The notes below the pieces were generated by a model, which ran no database searches, had not been told where the DNA came from, and saw only the letters and a list, made by a program, of their open reading frames with translations. Below are positions 25,431-33,771 of a DNA stretch of 53,937 nucleotides, one piece after another. Every line of letters starts with the position of its first letter. Position 1 is the first letter of the stretch. Made by a program: the position numbers and the translations under genes. The DNA comes from Caldifarciminota bacterium. GTDB lineage: Bacteria > Hydrothermota > UBA3073. The stretch is taken from assembly GCA_030606335.1 (NCBI GenBank), contig JAUWGP010000017.1:1-53937 (forward strand), in the 5' to 3' direction.

Positions 25431-26135
25431 TCAAGATATTCTTTTGTAGATACCGCAAAAGACTGGACATAGTTTACGGAATTTATATTTATTGACAATT
25501 ATATATAACAATACATCAATGAGCATTATAATGCGTATGAATATAAAAAGGTTATAGATATAAAGCTCTCTAATCTTTTTAAATCCATTAATCCCTTGTT
25601 TAAACTCCTTCAGTGAATTATACCTGTAATAACATGGATGAGTCTCTTTTACTCCTGCCATAATAGCTAAAATTCTCTGTAATAATTTTTGTGGTATCAA
25701 ATTCTTTATAAAGACAATAGGACTTAATTTGTTCGTTGTGTGTAATATAAACAATCCATCGATTTTAAGTACTCTATTTATCTCACTAAATGCATATAAA
25801 GGGTCTCTAAGATGTTCTACAAAAAATCTCGCAGTGACAATATCAAAACTCCTTGATTTAAAAGGTAAATGATAAACACTTGAACAACAAAAATCCTTAG
25901 GTAATTTTACACTTTTGGGTGATTTCGTATCTAAACCAAGTTTAAATTCAACATCAAATGAATGGATTATCTCATTTTCACCACAGCCCACGTCTAACCA
26001 GCTCTTATTTTTCGATAGGTTTTCCTTTAATATCTGATTATAAATCTCCCAGTCAAATTTATACTCAACTCCTAACCTTGTCAGTATGTCTTTTGCAAGC
26101 TTTATATTCCTTTCAATTCTTCTTAGTGAACTCAT
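25431..26135 (-). CDS. Class I SAM-dependent methyltransferase
   Basis: 234 aa. SAM-binding motif I is degenerate but recognisable as SWLDVGCGENEIIHSF (about residue 42), then the acidic loop LGLDTKSP and motif II/III SFDIVTARFFVEHLRDPLYAF, VLKIDGLFILHTTN. This is the Methyltransf_11 arrangement. A hydrophobic, basic tail (about 195-220, LFIFIRIIMLIDVLLYIIV) suggests membrane association. Acceptor unknown. Confidence 0.75.
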   Translation of the reverse strand: MSSLRRIERNIKLAKDILTRLGVEYKFDWEIYNQILKENLSKNKSWLDVGCGENEIIHSFDVEFKLGLDTKSPKSVKLPKDFCCSSVYHLPFKSRSFDIVTARFFVEHLRDPLYAFSEINRVLKIDGLFILHTTNKLSPIVFIKNLIPQKLLQRILAIMAGVKETHPCYYRYNSLKEFKQGINGFKKIRELYIYNLFIFIRIIMLIDVLLYIIVNKYKFRKLCPVFCGIYKRIS

Positions 26136-26202
26136 TTTTTCATTTGAACTAATTTTATATAGGCAATTAGGTCTCTATCTTTTAAAGTTATTTTTCATTT
26201 CT

Positions 26203-27555
26203 TCACCTTATTACTCGCAAGATACTATTAACCTCATTTTCAATTCCTAACAACTCCTCTAAGGTTTCAATCTGATTAGCTCTCATTTCACTGTTCCACT
26301 CAGATGGACTCTTTCCTGTATGTGGTGAAGGAACATACTGAAATCCATTCTGTAAAATTTCTACCTCTGATCCATAAAGACCTACTAAATTATCTATCAG
26401 TTCAACATCAATTCCAAACTTTTCCTTATTATTTAATAGATACTCTTTGGCATTATTCCTCGCCTCAATAAGACTGTAATATATCCACCAATTTGTGAGA
26501 AGTTTCTCTCCCAATTGTTCCTCATCTGCTTCTGTGAAGTGCTCCTCATCTTTTAATGCCTTAATCCATTCCTCTATAGCCTTTATACCAGAAAAATAAG
26601 AATTATACTTTTCTGTATTATAAAGTTCTTCAGCAAGCAAAAGTGAATTTCTATATTCAGGCATAATATTTACTTCTTGCTTATCAGTAATCGTATAGAT
26701 TACCCAGGGCATTTTTTTTGCAATCTCATATCCCTCTGTATTATCAAAATATGTTCTGCAGAAGAATTCTTTCCCCTCTTTTTGATAACCGGTAACAAGT
26801 CCCCATTCTGGAACCTCAATAAGATCAAGAGCGATAACAGGCCACCCTTCATCTATGCTCTTCATAATAATTTCTCTAAGCTCATCTTCAGTTTTAACAT
26901 ATTCTTCATTATCCTCTTCCGCGGTCTCAGATTGTAAAGTGTACGCTTCAGATTTATAACCCAATTTTTGTAGTATTTCAATACCAACATCCTTTCCACA
27001 GGTAGCATCAGGTGAACTTGGACACCAAGCATCATAAAACAGTATTCTAAAACCATATCCAGAAAGCCCAACAATGTCTTCATATTTTATATTCTGACCG
27101 TATTTTTTATCTATCCTATATACTGCTCCCAAAAAGGAATTTTCCATACCAATACCCCAATCGAGTTTTCCTAAACCCTCAATAATTACTGCATCATTGT
27201 CTATTTTATGCTCAGGAACCACTTCTTTTAGATATACACCAATCTGTCCCTTAGGAATGGTAAATTCAATCTCTTCTTTACCCCGTTTTATAACAACATC
27301 AACCTCAGATGACTCAACAGCTTCCTTAAGTTCTCCTAAATGTTTTATACCCTCAACCTTTTCACCATTATAGGTGATAATTATATCACCAAGTTTAGAA
27401 CCAACTGCCTTTAGATTAGAATCTTCAGTGAAATTAACGATTTTCAAACCTAAAATATCATTTTGTGTATGTTCTAATTCTTCACCCGCCATAACCTGCC
27501 CAATTAATACTGAAGATAATATGACAGCTATTGTAAGAAATAAACATTTTTTCAT
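26203..27555 (-). CDS. Secreted PDZ protein with C39/BtrH-like domain
   Basis: 450 aa. Signal peptide MKKCLFLTIAVILSSVLIGQVMA. Residues 30-105 are a PDZ-like domain (LGLKIVNFTEDSNLKAVG, KLGDIIITYNGEKVEGI). Residues about 125-290 resemble a C39/BtrH-N papain-like fold (NSFLGAVYRIDKKYG, WCPSSPDATCGKDVGIEILQ, WPVIALDLIEVPEWGLVTGY), but the usual catalytic Cys near its start is not obvious. The C-terminal 150 residues are helical. The start overlaps the stop of the upstream DUF3795 gene by four bases (ATGA), so translation is coupled. Confidence 0.6.
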   Translation of the reverse strand: MKKCLFLTIAVILSSVLIGQVMAGEELEHTQNDILGLKIVNFTEDSNLKAVGSKLGDIIITYNGEKVEGIKHLGELKEAVESSEVDVVIKRGKEEIEFTIPKGQIGVYLKEVVPEHKIDNDAVIIEGLGKLDWGIGMENSFLGAVYRIDKKYGQNIKYEDIVGLSGYGFRILFYDAWCPSSPDATCGKDVGIEILQKLGYKSEAYTLQSETAEEDNEEYVKTEDELREIIMKSIDEGWPVIALDLIEVPEWGLVTGYQKEGKEFFCRTYFDNTEGYEIAKKMPWVIYTITDKQEVNIMPEYRNSLLLAEELYNTEKYNSYFSGIKAIEEWIKALKDEEHFTEADEEQLGEKLLTNWWIYYSLIEARNNAKEYLLNNKEKFGIDVELIDNLVGLYGSEVEILQNGFQYVPSPHTGKSPSEWNSEMRANQIETLEELLGIENEVNSILRVIR

Positions 27556-28067
27556 TTCTTTCTCCTTATTATTTCTTTTAAAATCCTTGCTCTTGATTTT
27601 ATGTCAAAATTTTCTATATTTTCACTAACATACCTTTTGTTGGCCTCTTTTACTGCTTTATTAATCAACTCGACTGGTAATTTTGTACAGGCTCTACAGT
27701 AAAAACTCGTCGATCTACCTTCATTATAATTCTTGAGTAGCTCTTCCAATAATGCCTGTCTTTCTTTTTGCCTCTCTAACCATTTCTCTAAACCATTTTC
27801 TTTAATCTTGTTTAAATTATCAACAACTGAAGGCCATTCAACGACCTTCCTTCTCAGGAAAATTTCACAATTAAATATGTCATTACATTCGGTACAAGTT
27901 TCTAATCCGTGTTTTTTTACACAGCAATTCCAGATACTGCACCATGAATGCTGTTCGCCCAATTTGCAACCAATACACCTACTTGGAGCCATTGATTGGA
28001 ATTTGTTACATAACCCACAATATATACCACAGCATCCTACGAGATTTCTTACATCACTTTTTTTCAT
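27552..28067 (-). CDS. DUF3795 protein with C-terminal extension (paralogue 2)
   Basis: 171 aa. Signature GCCGIYCGLCNKF, then CIGCKLGEQHSWCSIWNCC and LETCTECNDIFNCEIF. Unlike the 116-155 aa paralogues it continues with a charged helix (WLERQKERQALLEELLKN) and another CxxC (FYCRACTKL). It overlaps the following PDZ/C39-like gene by four bases and lies ten bases after the 28.1-kb gene, so it belongs to a probable four-gene unit read from the promoter at 29.13 kb. Function unknown. Confidence 0.8.
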   Translation of the reverse strand: MKKSDVRNLVGCCGIYCGLCNKFQSMAPSRCIGCKLGEQHSWCSIWNCCVKKHGLETCTECNDIFNCEIFLRRKVVEWPSVVDNLNKIKENGLEKWLERQKERQALLEELLKNYNEGRSTSFYCRACTKLPVELINKAVKEANKRYVSENIENFDIKSRARILKEIIRRKK

Positions 28068-28077
28068 TAATGGTAGG

Positions 28078-28599
28078 TTATAAATTTTCTTTCTTCAATA
28101 TTAAACCCAATCGTGTAAGAATCTCACTTATCAATAAAGGTAATTTTTCTTTTTTTGAAGCAGATGTAATGACATCAATGTCATAATCTTCTGTCTTCCA
28201 CTTACCTGAACCCGAGGTAGTTAAAAGGATAATCTTATTTAAATCTTCTGCTCTATCAAGATATTCTTTTACATTTCTTTGTAATCTTCTTCCTTCGGTA
28301 GTATGTATAAGTACCACAGCATTCCATTCACCTTCATTAACATCATCTAAAGCAGTTACATCTAAAACCTTAATATATACTGGTTTCTTTGCCATGTATA
28401 CAGCAATACTCTCTACCAGAGCATTCTTAAAATCACTCCCCTGACTGGCTATCAAAACCTTTTGTGCCATTTCAGGACTATTTACCTCAAATGATTCGAC
28501 TTCTCCCTGTATATTAATAAGGAGATAAACACCAGAAACGATAATGAATAAAAGAACAACTGCACCAATAGTTATCAATGATATTTTTATAACCTTCAT
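28078..28599 (-). CDS. Membrane-anchored flavodoxin-like protein
   Basis: 173 aa. One N-terminal transmembrane helix (ISLITIGAVVLLFIIVSGVYLLI, residues 5-27), then an alpha/beta domain (KVLIASQGSDFKNALVESIA, EWNAVVLIHTTEGRR, KIILLTTSGSGKW) whose order resembles flavodoxin-like folds, although the phosphate-binding loop is not canonical. Good ribosome binding site GAGGGATATAAT. In the same unit as DUF3795 and PDZ genes. Confidence 0.5.
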   Translation of the reverse strand: MKVIKISLITIGAVVLLFIIVSGVYLLINIQGEVESFEVNSPEMAQKVLIASQGSDFKNALVESIAVYMAKKPVYIKVLDVTALDDVNEGEWNAVVLIHTTEGRRLQRNVKEYLDRAEDLNKIILLTTSGSGKWKTEDYDIDVITSASKKEKLPLLISEILTRLGLILKKENL

Positions 28600-28622
28600 A
28601 TTATATCCCTCATTTATAACAT

Positions 28623-29099
28623 TTATCCTTCATTATAACCAGGAACTGTTTTAATCTCACTAAAAAACAACTCTTTATCCCCTTTTTCTTTAATCTTCTC
28701 TCCAAACTCTTTTGCTAACTTGATGTATTTCTCGCAATCTAATCTCTTACCAGCAACAGCATATGCCCTTGCTATTCCTTCGTATGCAAAAGCAATATCC
28801 CAATCACCAATATTGTTTTCTTTACAGATTTCTAAACATCTCTCAGCATGGTATATTGCTGTCTGAGGTCTGTTTAGAACAGAATACACACGAGAAATCT
28901 GCCATTCACCTCTCTCAATATTTACAGGTGCCCCAATAACACTCCAGTGAAAACAAGACGCATGTGCAGCATGAATCATCTTATCATCCTCTCCCCTGGT
29001 TCTATCTTTCTTATCAATAAGGCTCCATACAAAGTTAAACAAATCAACTGCAAACTTCTGGTGGCATTCTTTTTCTATATATTTCTTTTCTTCAGCCAT
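28623..29099 (-). CDS. Hypothetical TPR-like cytoplasmic protein
   Basis: 158 aa from ATG 29099, which has the strong site AAGGAGGTATAAG; a TTG-started longer form would translate that site. It is soluble and helical. The second half (ISRVYSVLNRPQTAIYHAER, then WDIAFAYEGIARAYAVAGK) reads like two tetratricopeptide repeats. HAAHASCFHW near residue 45 is a notable His/Cys cluster. First gene of a likely four-gene unit. No function assigned. Confidence 0.7.
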   Translation of the reverse strand: MAEEKKYIEKECHQKFAVDLFNFVWSLIDKKDRTRGEDDKMIHAAHASCFHWSVIGAPVNIERGEWQISRVYSVLNRPQTAIYHAERCLEICKENNIGDWDIAFAYEGIARAYAVAGKRLDCEKYIKLAKEFGEKIKEKGDKELFFSEIKTVPGYNEG

Positions 29100-29129
29100 C
29101 TTATACCTCCTTCTATTCAACCAACCATA

Positions 29130-29158
29130 ATTATATAATACAATTAAAGATTTGTCAA
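29130..29158 (-). promoter_or_regulatory. Consensus sigma70 promoter for the 29.1-26.2 kb unit
   Basis: On the minus strand a perfect TTGACA (29158-29153), 17-base spacer and perfect TATAAT (29135-29130). The predicted start is near 29123, giving a leader of about 24 bases that holds the AGGAGG site before ATG 29099. Confidence 0.8.
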
Positions 29159-29296
29159 CTAAGTAAATAAAGCTATCGAATCTATAAAAAAAGTATTACT
29201 ACCTATATTAAAAACTCATCTTACACATATTTCTCCACTGTCCATATTGACTATTTTCATATAGCATTCTATATCTTGATTTCCGGTAAGTATCAT

Positions 29297-29800
29297 TCAA
29301 CAGGCTCTCTCCTGTTCTTTCTCAATTAATGCGCGTAGAAGCTGAATACGTCCAATATGTAAAGCAGTATGTGCTGATGTAATAAAAAGCCAGTGAGCCA
29401 CACTCAAACCATCTTCTGCTGTCGGTGGTATTGCATGAAACTCATCATCAGTCAGAGACTCTATGAACTCATGACTTTTTTTTCTCACCTTGTATGCCCA
29501 GGATAGAACGCTTTTTACTGAACCTATAGATTGGAGAACCTGCTCAGTAGAGCACCATTTATGCCCAAAAACATCATACTGAGAAGGTATTATTGAAGGT
29601 TGAAGACCCTGAAGAAATATACCTATATGTAATAGCTCTCTATGTGTAATGTGACCCACATGCCAGAGTATACAGAGAGTGTTCTGTTCAGGAACCCAAA
29701 AAAGTTGTTCCTCTTTTAAGCCTTCTATTTCTCTAAGCGGGTCTGCATACCAGAAACCTCGTCCATAGAGAAAATGAGCGAGGTCTTTCCATTTCGACAT
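29297..29800 (-). CDS. DinB family protein
   Basis: 167 aa from ATG 29800, after AGGAGGTAAG; a longer frame would run back through the leader palindrome. DinB/YfiT four-helix proteins bind a metal with three histidines and include thiol-dependent transferases. Candidate ligands are in LCILWHVGHITHRELLHIG (about residue 45) and TSAHTALHIGRIQLLRAL (about 145). Cytoplasmic; single gene with its own palindromic leader. Confidence 0.8.
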   Translation of the reverse strand: MSKWKDLAHFLYGRGFWYADPLREIEGLKEEQLFWVPEQNTLCILWHVGHITHRELLHIGIFLQGLQPSIIPSQYDVFGHKWCSTEQVLQSIGSVKSVLSWAYKVRKKSHEFIESLTDDEFHAIPPTAEDGLSVAHWLFITSAHTALHIGRIQLLRALIEKEQERAC

Positions 29801-29804
29801 CTTA

Positions 29805-29885
29805 CCTCCTGGTATAATATTCATTATACCTAATTACTCAGATATTTAACTACATTATACCTTAGTTTATTAAAGATTAGTCAGA
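29805..29885 (-). promoter_or_regulatory. Palindromic leader element, copy 2
   Basis: GGTATAATGAATATTATACC (29811-29830 on the minus strand) is identical to the copy at 2531-2550, and the next 55 bases (TAATTACTCAGATATTTAAC on the plus strand and onwards) align with only scattered changes. A second GGTATAATG lies about 40 bases upstream in this copy. Precedes the DinB gene by a few bases. Confidence 0.6.
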
Positions 29886-29893
29886 TCCTTTAC

Positions 29894-30922
29894 TCAATCA
29901 ATTCTCAAGACCTTTGCTCCCCGAATTTTCCTCTCTTTAAGCTCGAGTAACGCCTTATCAGCATCTTTTAATGAAAATTCCTGAACTTCGGGTTTAATGG
30001 GTATTTCAGCAGCCAGCTTTAAAAATTCACTGACATCTCTTCTTTCTACATTAGCTACACTCTTTATCTCCTTTTCGTGCCAGAGATGAGCTGGATAATC
30101 TAATTTTAAAAGATATTCCTTATCTATCACTTCTTTTCGGATTGCATTAATAACAAGCCTCCCCCCTCTTTCCAAATTCTTTAAGGCTTCTACTATTGGC
30201 TTCCAAACAGGCGTTGTATCAATTATACAATCCAGTTTTTCAGGTGATGTATCTTCAGTATCGCCTGTCCATACCGCACCAAGTTCTTTAGCAAAATTTC
30301 TTTCCTGTTCACTTCTGGCAAATACAAAGACTTTAGAGTTTGGATATTTGAATACTGCCATTTTAATTACAAGGTGTCCTGAGGCACCAAATCCTGTAAG
30401 ACCCAGATTCTGTCCATCTTTTATGCCTGTTAGTAGCAGTGACCTGTAACCAACAGCTCCTGCACATAAAAGTGGAGCTGCTTCTGAATCTGAGAATACA
30501 TCTGGAATTTTAAAAGCAAAATCTTCCAAAACAGTAATATACTCTGCATAACCACCGTTTACATCCCTGCCAGTTGCTTTGAAATTTATACATAAATTTT
30601 CATTACCATCCAGGCAGAACTTACAGTTTCCACAAGTTGAATAAATCCAGGCTATCCCAACTCTGTCCCCAATTTTCAACTTGCTTGTTTTACTACCACA
30701 CCCCTCCACCCTTCCAACAACCTCATGACCCAGAACAACTGGTAACCGTGGTGGAGGTGTTCTACCTTCAATCTCATCTAACTCAGTATGACAGACCCCA
30801 CATACTGATACTTTTACTAATATTTCTTTATCTCCTGGAATAGGAACAGGCAGATTTACCAGTTCCAGTGGTTTCTTATTCTCTATTAGATTACATATGT
30901 TATTCAAAATCATTGCCTTCAT
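29894..30922 (-). CDS. Zinc-dependent alcohol dehydrogenase family protein
   Basis: 342 aa, normal length. Catalytic zinc ligands: VCGVCHTELDEIEG (Cys), VVLGHEVVGRVEG (His-Glu) and the later LLCAGAVGY (Cys). Structural zinc lobe: CGNCKFCLDGNENLC. The NAD(P)-binding turn is LGLTGFGASGHLVIKMA. The family oxidises alcohols or reduces aldehydes; substrate and cofactor preference are not decided by the sequence. Upstream site GGGGTGTAAAAAACA. Confidence 0.88.
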   Translation of the reverse strand: MKAMILNNICNLIENKKPLELVNLPVPIPGDKEILVKVSVCGVCHTELDEIEGRTPPPRLPVVLGHEVVGRVEGCGSKTSKLKIGDRVGIAWIYSTCGNCKFCLDGNENLCINFKATGRDVNGGYAEYITVLEDFAFKIPDVFSDSEAAPLLCAGAVGYRSLLLTGIKDGQNLGLTGFGASGHLVIKMAVFKYPNSKVFVFARSEQERNFAKELGAVWTGDTEDTSPEKLDCIIDTTPVWKPIVEALKNLERGGRLVINAIRKEVIDKEYLLKLDYPAHLWHEKEIKSVANVERRDVSEFLKLAAEIPIKPEVQEFSLKDADKALLELKERKIRGAKVLRID

Positions 30923-31347
30923 TGTTTTTTACACCCCATTTTTAAAAATAGTGCCTTTCGTAAAATTTTTAATCCTTTTCATTCCTCGTTTATCGGTATC
31001 GAGGCTCATATATGTAATATCAAAAATCAAATATAAAATATAAAATTTACAAATTAAAAATCAAAAATTCTTTATACGATATATGTAGAGTAATATGTTA
31101 TATATTAGTCTTCAACCTTTGTGTACTTTCTCTATACCTTTTTCGTCTATCGTTGTCGATGCTGGTATCGAAGCTCGATTTTTTGAAACTCGAAGCTCGT
31201 TTCTATAGGATATCATAGGAGTTTGTTACATACTAAATGTCTTTTTCAAGTTTCGAGTTTCTAGCTTCGAGTCTCGATACGAGCTTCCATACCGTCAACC
31301 TAGTTTCGAACACCTTAGTTTTGTGACGACCTATTTTAATTTTATTT
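30923..31347. repeat. Gene-free stretch with CGAAGCTCG/TATCGA repeats
   Basis: 425 bases without a gene. Degenerate inverted words recur: TATCGGTATCGAGGCTCATA (30992), GGTATCGAAGCTCGA, AAACTCGAAGCTCGTTTC (31187-31205), AAGTTTCGAGTTTCTAGCTTCGAGTCTCGATACGAGCTTCC (31248-31288). These can fold into an irregular stem. An AAATATAAAATTTAC low-complexity tract is at 31020-31070. Confidence 0.55.
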
Positions 31348-32202
31348 CTAAAAGTTATATACAATGGAATCTGCAATGGGTTTATATCCTATTTTGATAT
31401 AGATACTGTTTGATGTTGGATTCAATAGGTCTGTATAAAGGGTACAAAATTTATACCCTTTTTGCAGCAATAGCTTACTTAATGATGCAACACAGGATGT
31501 AGCATATCCCTTATTTCTAAATTTGGGTGGAGTATATACAAGATTTACGGAAATACCATTTTTGGTAGGTCTTGAATAAGCAGCTATTGAAACAGGTTCT
31601 TTTTCCTGCCATAGATATACAGAAGACCTCTTAATTGCTTCTTTTGCAAATTTGCGGGCATTATCTAAGGTTATTTTTTCTAATATATCTTCTGAAAATC
31701 TATATACCCAATCTGATACAAATTCAATATCATTTATATCTGCAGTTCTTATTTTACCTGGACTAAGTTTTACACCCTTAACTTTTTCAAGCTTGTATAT
31801 TCTTTGTTTCATCTTGATAGTTGAAGAACAACCGGTTCTTTGTTCCCAGACTTTAGCAAAGTTTGTAGCAATTTGAAATTGTCCTATTACGCCAGGAATA
31901 GCAATGTTGTTTGTCAGTAAATAAGAGACCGATAATTTGATAGCTTCATCTATTTTTTCCCCTTCACCATAAATAACTAAATTATAGGGTGGGGTCATAA
32001 GCATAACGATTAAGAGCTGTTCTTCTTCCTCTTCTTCAACTGCTGCAAAGAATAACTCAGAATTATATTGATTCGGTGATGATTTATTTATGAGTGAGAA
32101 AAGAATACCTAAGAGAAGGTTATTTACTGCTTCTTTTTTTTCAAGATAAAATTCAGCCTTTAATAGTAGTTCCTCAGCACTATGATATCTAATAACCTGC
32201 AT
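31348..32202 (-). CDS. GNAT family N-acetyltransferase
   Basis: About 284 aa from ATG 32202, with GGAG six bases before; a TTG four codons upstream is in frame but lies in that site. The C-terminal half is a GNAT domain: IRTADINDIEFVSDWVYRFS, SIAAYSRPTKNGISVNLVYT, and the acetyl-CoA loop PPKFRNKGYATSCVASLSKLL (R/Q-x-x-G-x-A/G), then TNSIYIKIGYKP. The N-terminal 120 residues are a second, divergent GNAT-like half. Substrate unknown. Confidence 0.82.
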   Translation of the reverse strand: MQVIRYHSAEELLLKAEFYLEKKEAVNNLLLGILFSLINKSSPNQYNSELFFAAVEEEEEEQLLIVMLMTPPYNLVIYGEGEKIDEAIKLSVSYLLTNNIAIPGVIGQFQIATNFAKVWEQRTGCSSTIKMKQRIYKLEKVKGVKLSPGKIRTADINDIEFVSDWVYRFSEDILEKITLDNARKFAKEAIKRSSVYLWQEKEPVSIAAYSRPTKNGISVNLVYTPPKFRNKGYATSCVASLSKLLLQKGYKFCTLYTDLLNPTSNSIYIKIGYKPIADSIVYNF

Positions 32203-32204
32203 TT

Positions 32205-32460
32205 GCTTCTCCAACTAACAATATATCCTCTGGACCTGAAAAACCTGATTGCTTCCAGGGTTCCTTATGTTGTAAATATGCTTTCTCAAGTTCTTCCTTT
32301 AATGAAGCAAACCATTTTCGTTGTTTTTCTATATCTATATTCTTTTACTCTTAAGGAATCTCTTTTATCCCATTTGTTCCAATTATCTTTCCATTGTATT
32401 CTGCTAACCAGGCTATGAAATCTTTAGAAGGAATTACCTCATAATATTTTTAAACCCCAT
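32205..32460 (-). pseudogene. Remnants of a methyltransferase N-terminus and a GNAT fragment
   Basis: Leftward frames give FIAWLAEYNGKIIGTNGI (32355-32445), like the GNAT beta-strand region, which soon stops. Then IDIEKQRKWFASLKEELEKA and LQHKEPWKQSGFSGPEDI (32220-32340) match the N-terminus of SAM methyltransferases of the type that continues with DIGCANG. Neither has its remaining domains. Both are truncated relics upstream of an intact GNAT gene. Confidence 0.55.
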
Positions 32461-32539
32461 ATTAATTCCTCATTATAAACGAATACTAAATTTCGAAGTT
32501 TTGGCTGAGTATAAATAATGATATGTAAACTTTAACCTT

Positions 32540-33673
32540 TTATTCCAGAATATAGATGTTATTCTTTTTACACATATCCTTAAGTATTTTTGGCCATACA
32601 GTGACACTGACCTCTCCAAGGTGTGCTTTCTTTAGTATAAGCATATAAGTACGGGATTGCCCAATTCCACCACCAATACTGAGTGGAATTTCGTTATTTA
32701 ATATTGCCCGGTGGTATGGCATAATAAGTAAATCAAGCTGATCAGTAATCTCCAGCTGCTTTTTTAATGTTTTTGAATTAACGCGAATACCCATAGACGT
32801 CAGCTCATGTCGACGTTTTGTCACAGGATTCCGAACGAGAATATCACCATTTAGACCATGCATGGATCTTCCATCAACGGACTTTGTCTCCGTTACCCAG
32901 TCATCGTAGTCTGCTGCCCTCATCTCATGTGGGTAGCCATCTTTTAGTGTCCAGCCAACCCCATATATGAAAACTGCAGGATATTCCTGCAGAATCGCTG
33001 TCTCACGTTGTTTACGCGGTAGGTTTGGGTACTTTTCAAGGATATCTTCAGCATGTATGAATGTTAACTTCTCAGGCAGGTCAGGATACTTGTCAGTCTT
33101 CAGTTGTGGAAACTTCTGCTGGACATGGGTTTCGGCTCCCTTGAGAATCTTCCATAACTTCTTTACTACTTCTGTAAGATACTGCAGGTTACGCTGTTCC
33201 TCAGTTATTACTATCTCCCAGTCCCATTGGTCAACATATGCGCTGTGGTCATGGTCAAGGAAGTAGTCCTTACGCACAGCACGCATATCAGTAAACAAAC
33301 CCTCACCTACTTCCATATTAAACTCTTTCAGCGCAAGACGCTTCCACTTTGTAGCTGCCTGTACTATCTGGGCATCGATTGGATTTTTATCATAGTCGTT
33401 TGAGATATGGAACTGGATCGGTGTACGTGAGCCATCACGGTCAAGGTAATCGTTTACACCGCTCTCAACGTCTACGATTAGAGGAACCTCAACCCGTATC
33501 AGATTGAGTTCCTTACTCATATTTTCCTCTATATATTTTTTCACCTCAAAGAGAGCTATCTGGGTTTCCTTTGGATTTAGAAGAGATTGATAATCGTTCG
33601 GCAGGATTTTCTCAAGCTCGTTATAGTCACCTATGCCAGGTCCAGCCAGGTCCGCTTTCTTGTCTTTCATCAT
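32540..33673 (-). CDS. asnA: Aspartate-ammonia ligase
   Basis: 377 aa. AsnA makes asparagine from aspartate, ammonia and ATP; it is a class II aminoacyl-tRNA-synthetase-like enzyme. Family blocks: ELNLIRVEVPLIVDVESGVN, PIQFHISNDYDKNPIDAQIV, ALKEFNMEVGEGLFTDMRAV, DHSAYVDQWDWE, and the C-terminal SIGGGIGQSRTYMLILKKAH (the class II motif 3-like arginine). Longer than the E. coli enzyme (330 aa), with a short N-terminal extension. Its base composition looks richer in GC than its neighbours, possibly a sign of transfer. Site AAAGGAGGAAAAT. Confidence 0.93.
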   Translation of the reverse strand: MMKDKKADLAGPGIGDYNELEKILPNDYQSLLNPKETQIALFEVKKYIEENMSKELNLIRVEVPLIVDVESGVNDYLDRDGSRTPIQFHISNDYDKNPIDAQIVQAATKWKRLALKEFNMEVGEGLFTDMRAVRKDYFLDHDHSAYVDQWDWEIVITEEQRNLQYLTEVVKKLWKILKGAETHVQQKFPQLKTDKYPDLPEKLTFIHAEDILEKYPNLPRKQRETAILQEYPAVFIYGVGWTLKDGYPHEMRAADYDDWVTETKSVDGRSMHGLNGDILVRNPVTKRRHELTSMGIRVNSKTLKKQLEITDQLDLLIMPYHRAILNNEIPLSIGGGIGQSRTYMLILKKAHLGEVSVTVWPKILKDMCKKNNIYILE

Positions 33674-33771
33674 ATTTTCCTCCTTTTTTTGAATTTTTTA
33701 TAATAGATGTTCTTGAATATTTTACTTAACTTATAGATATAGCAACATGGGCGAGATGTTTTGAAATTCCT

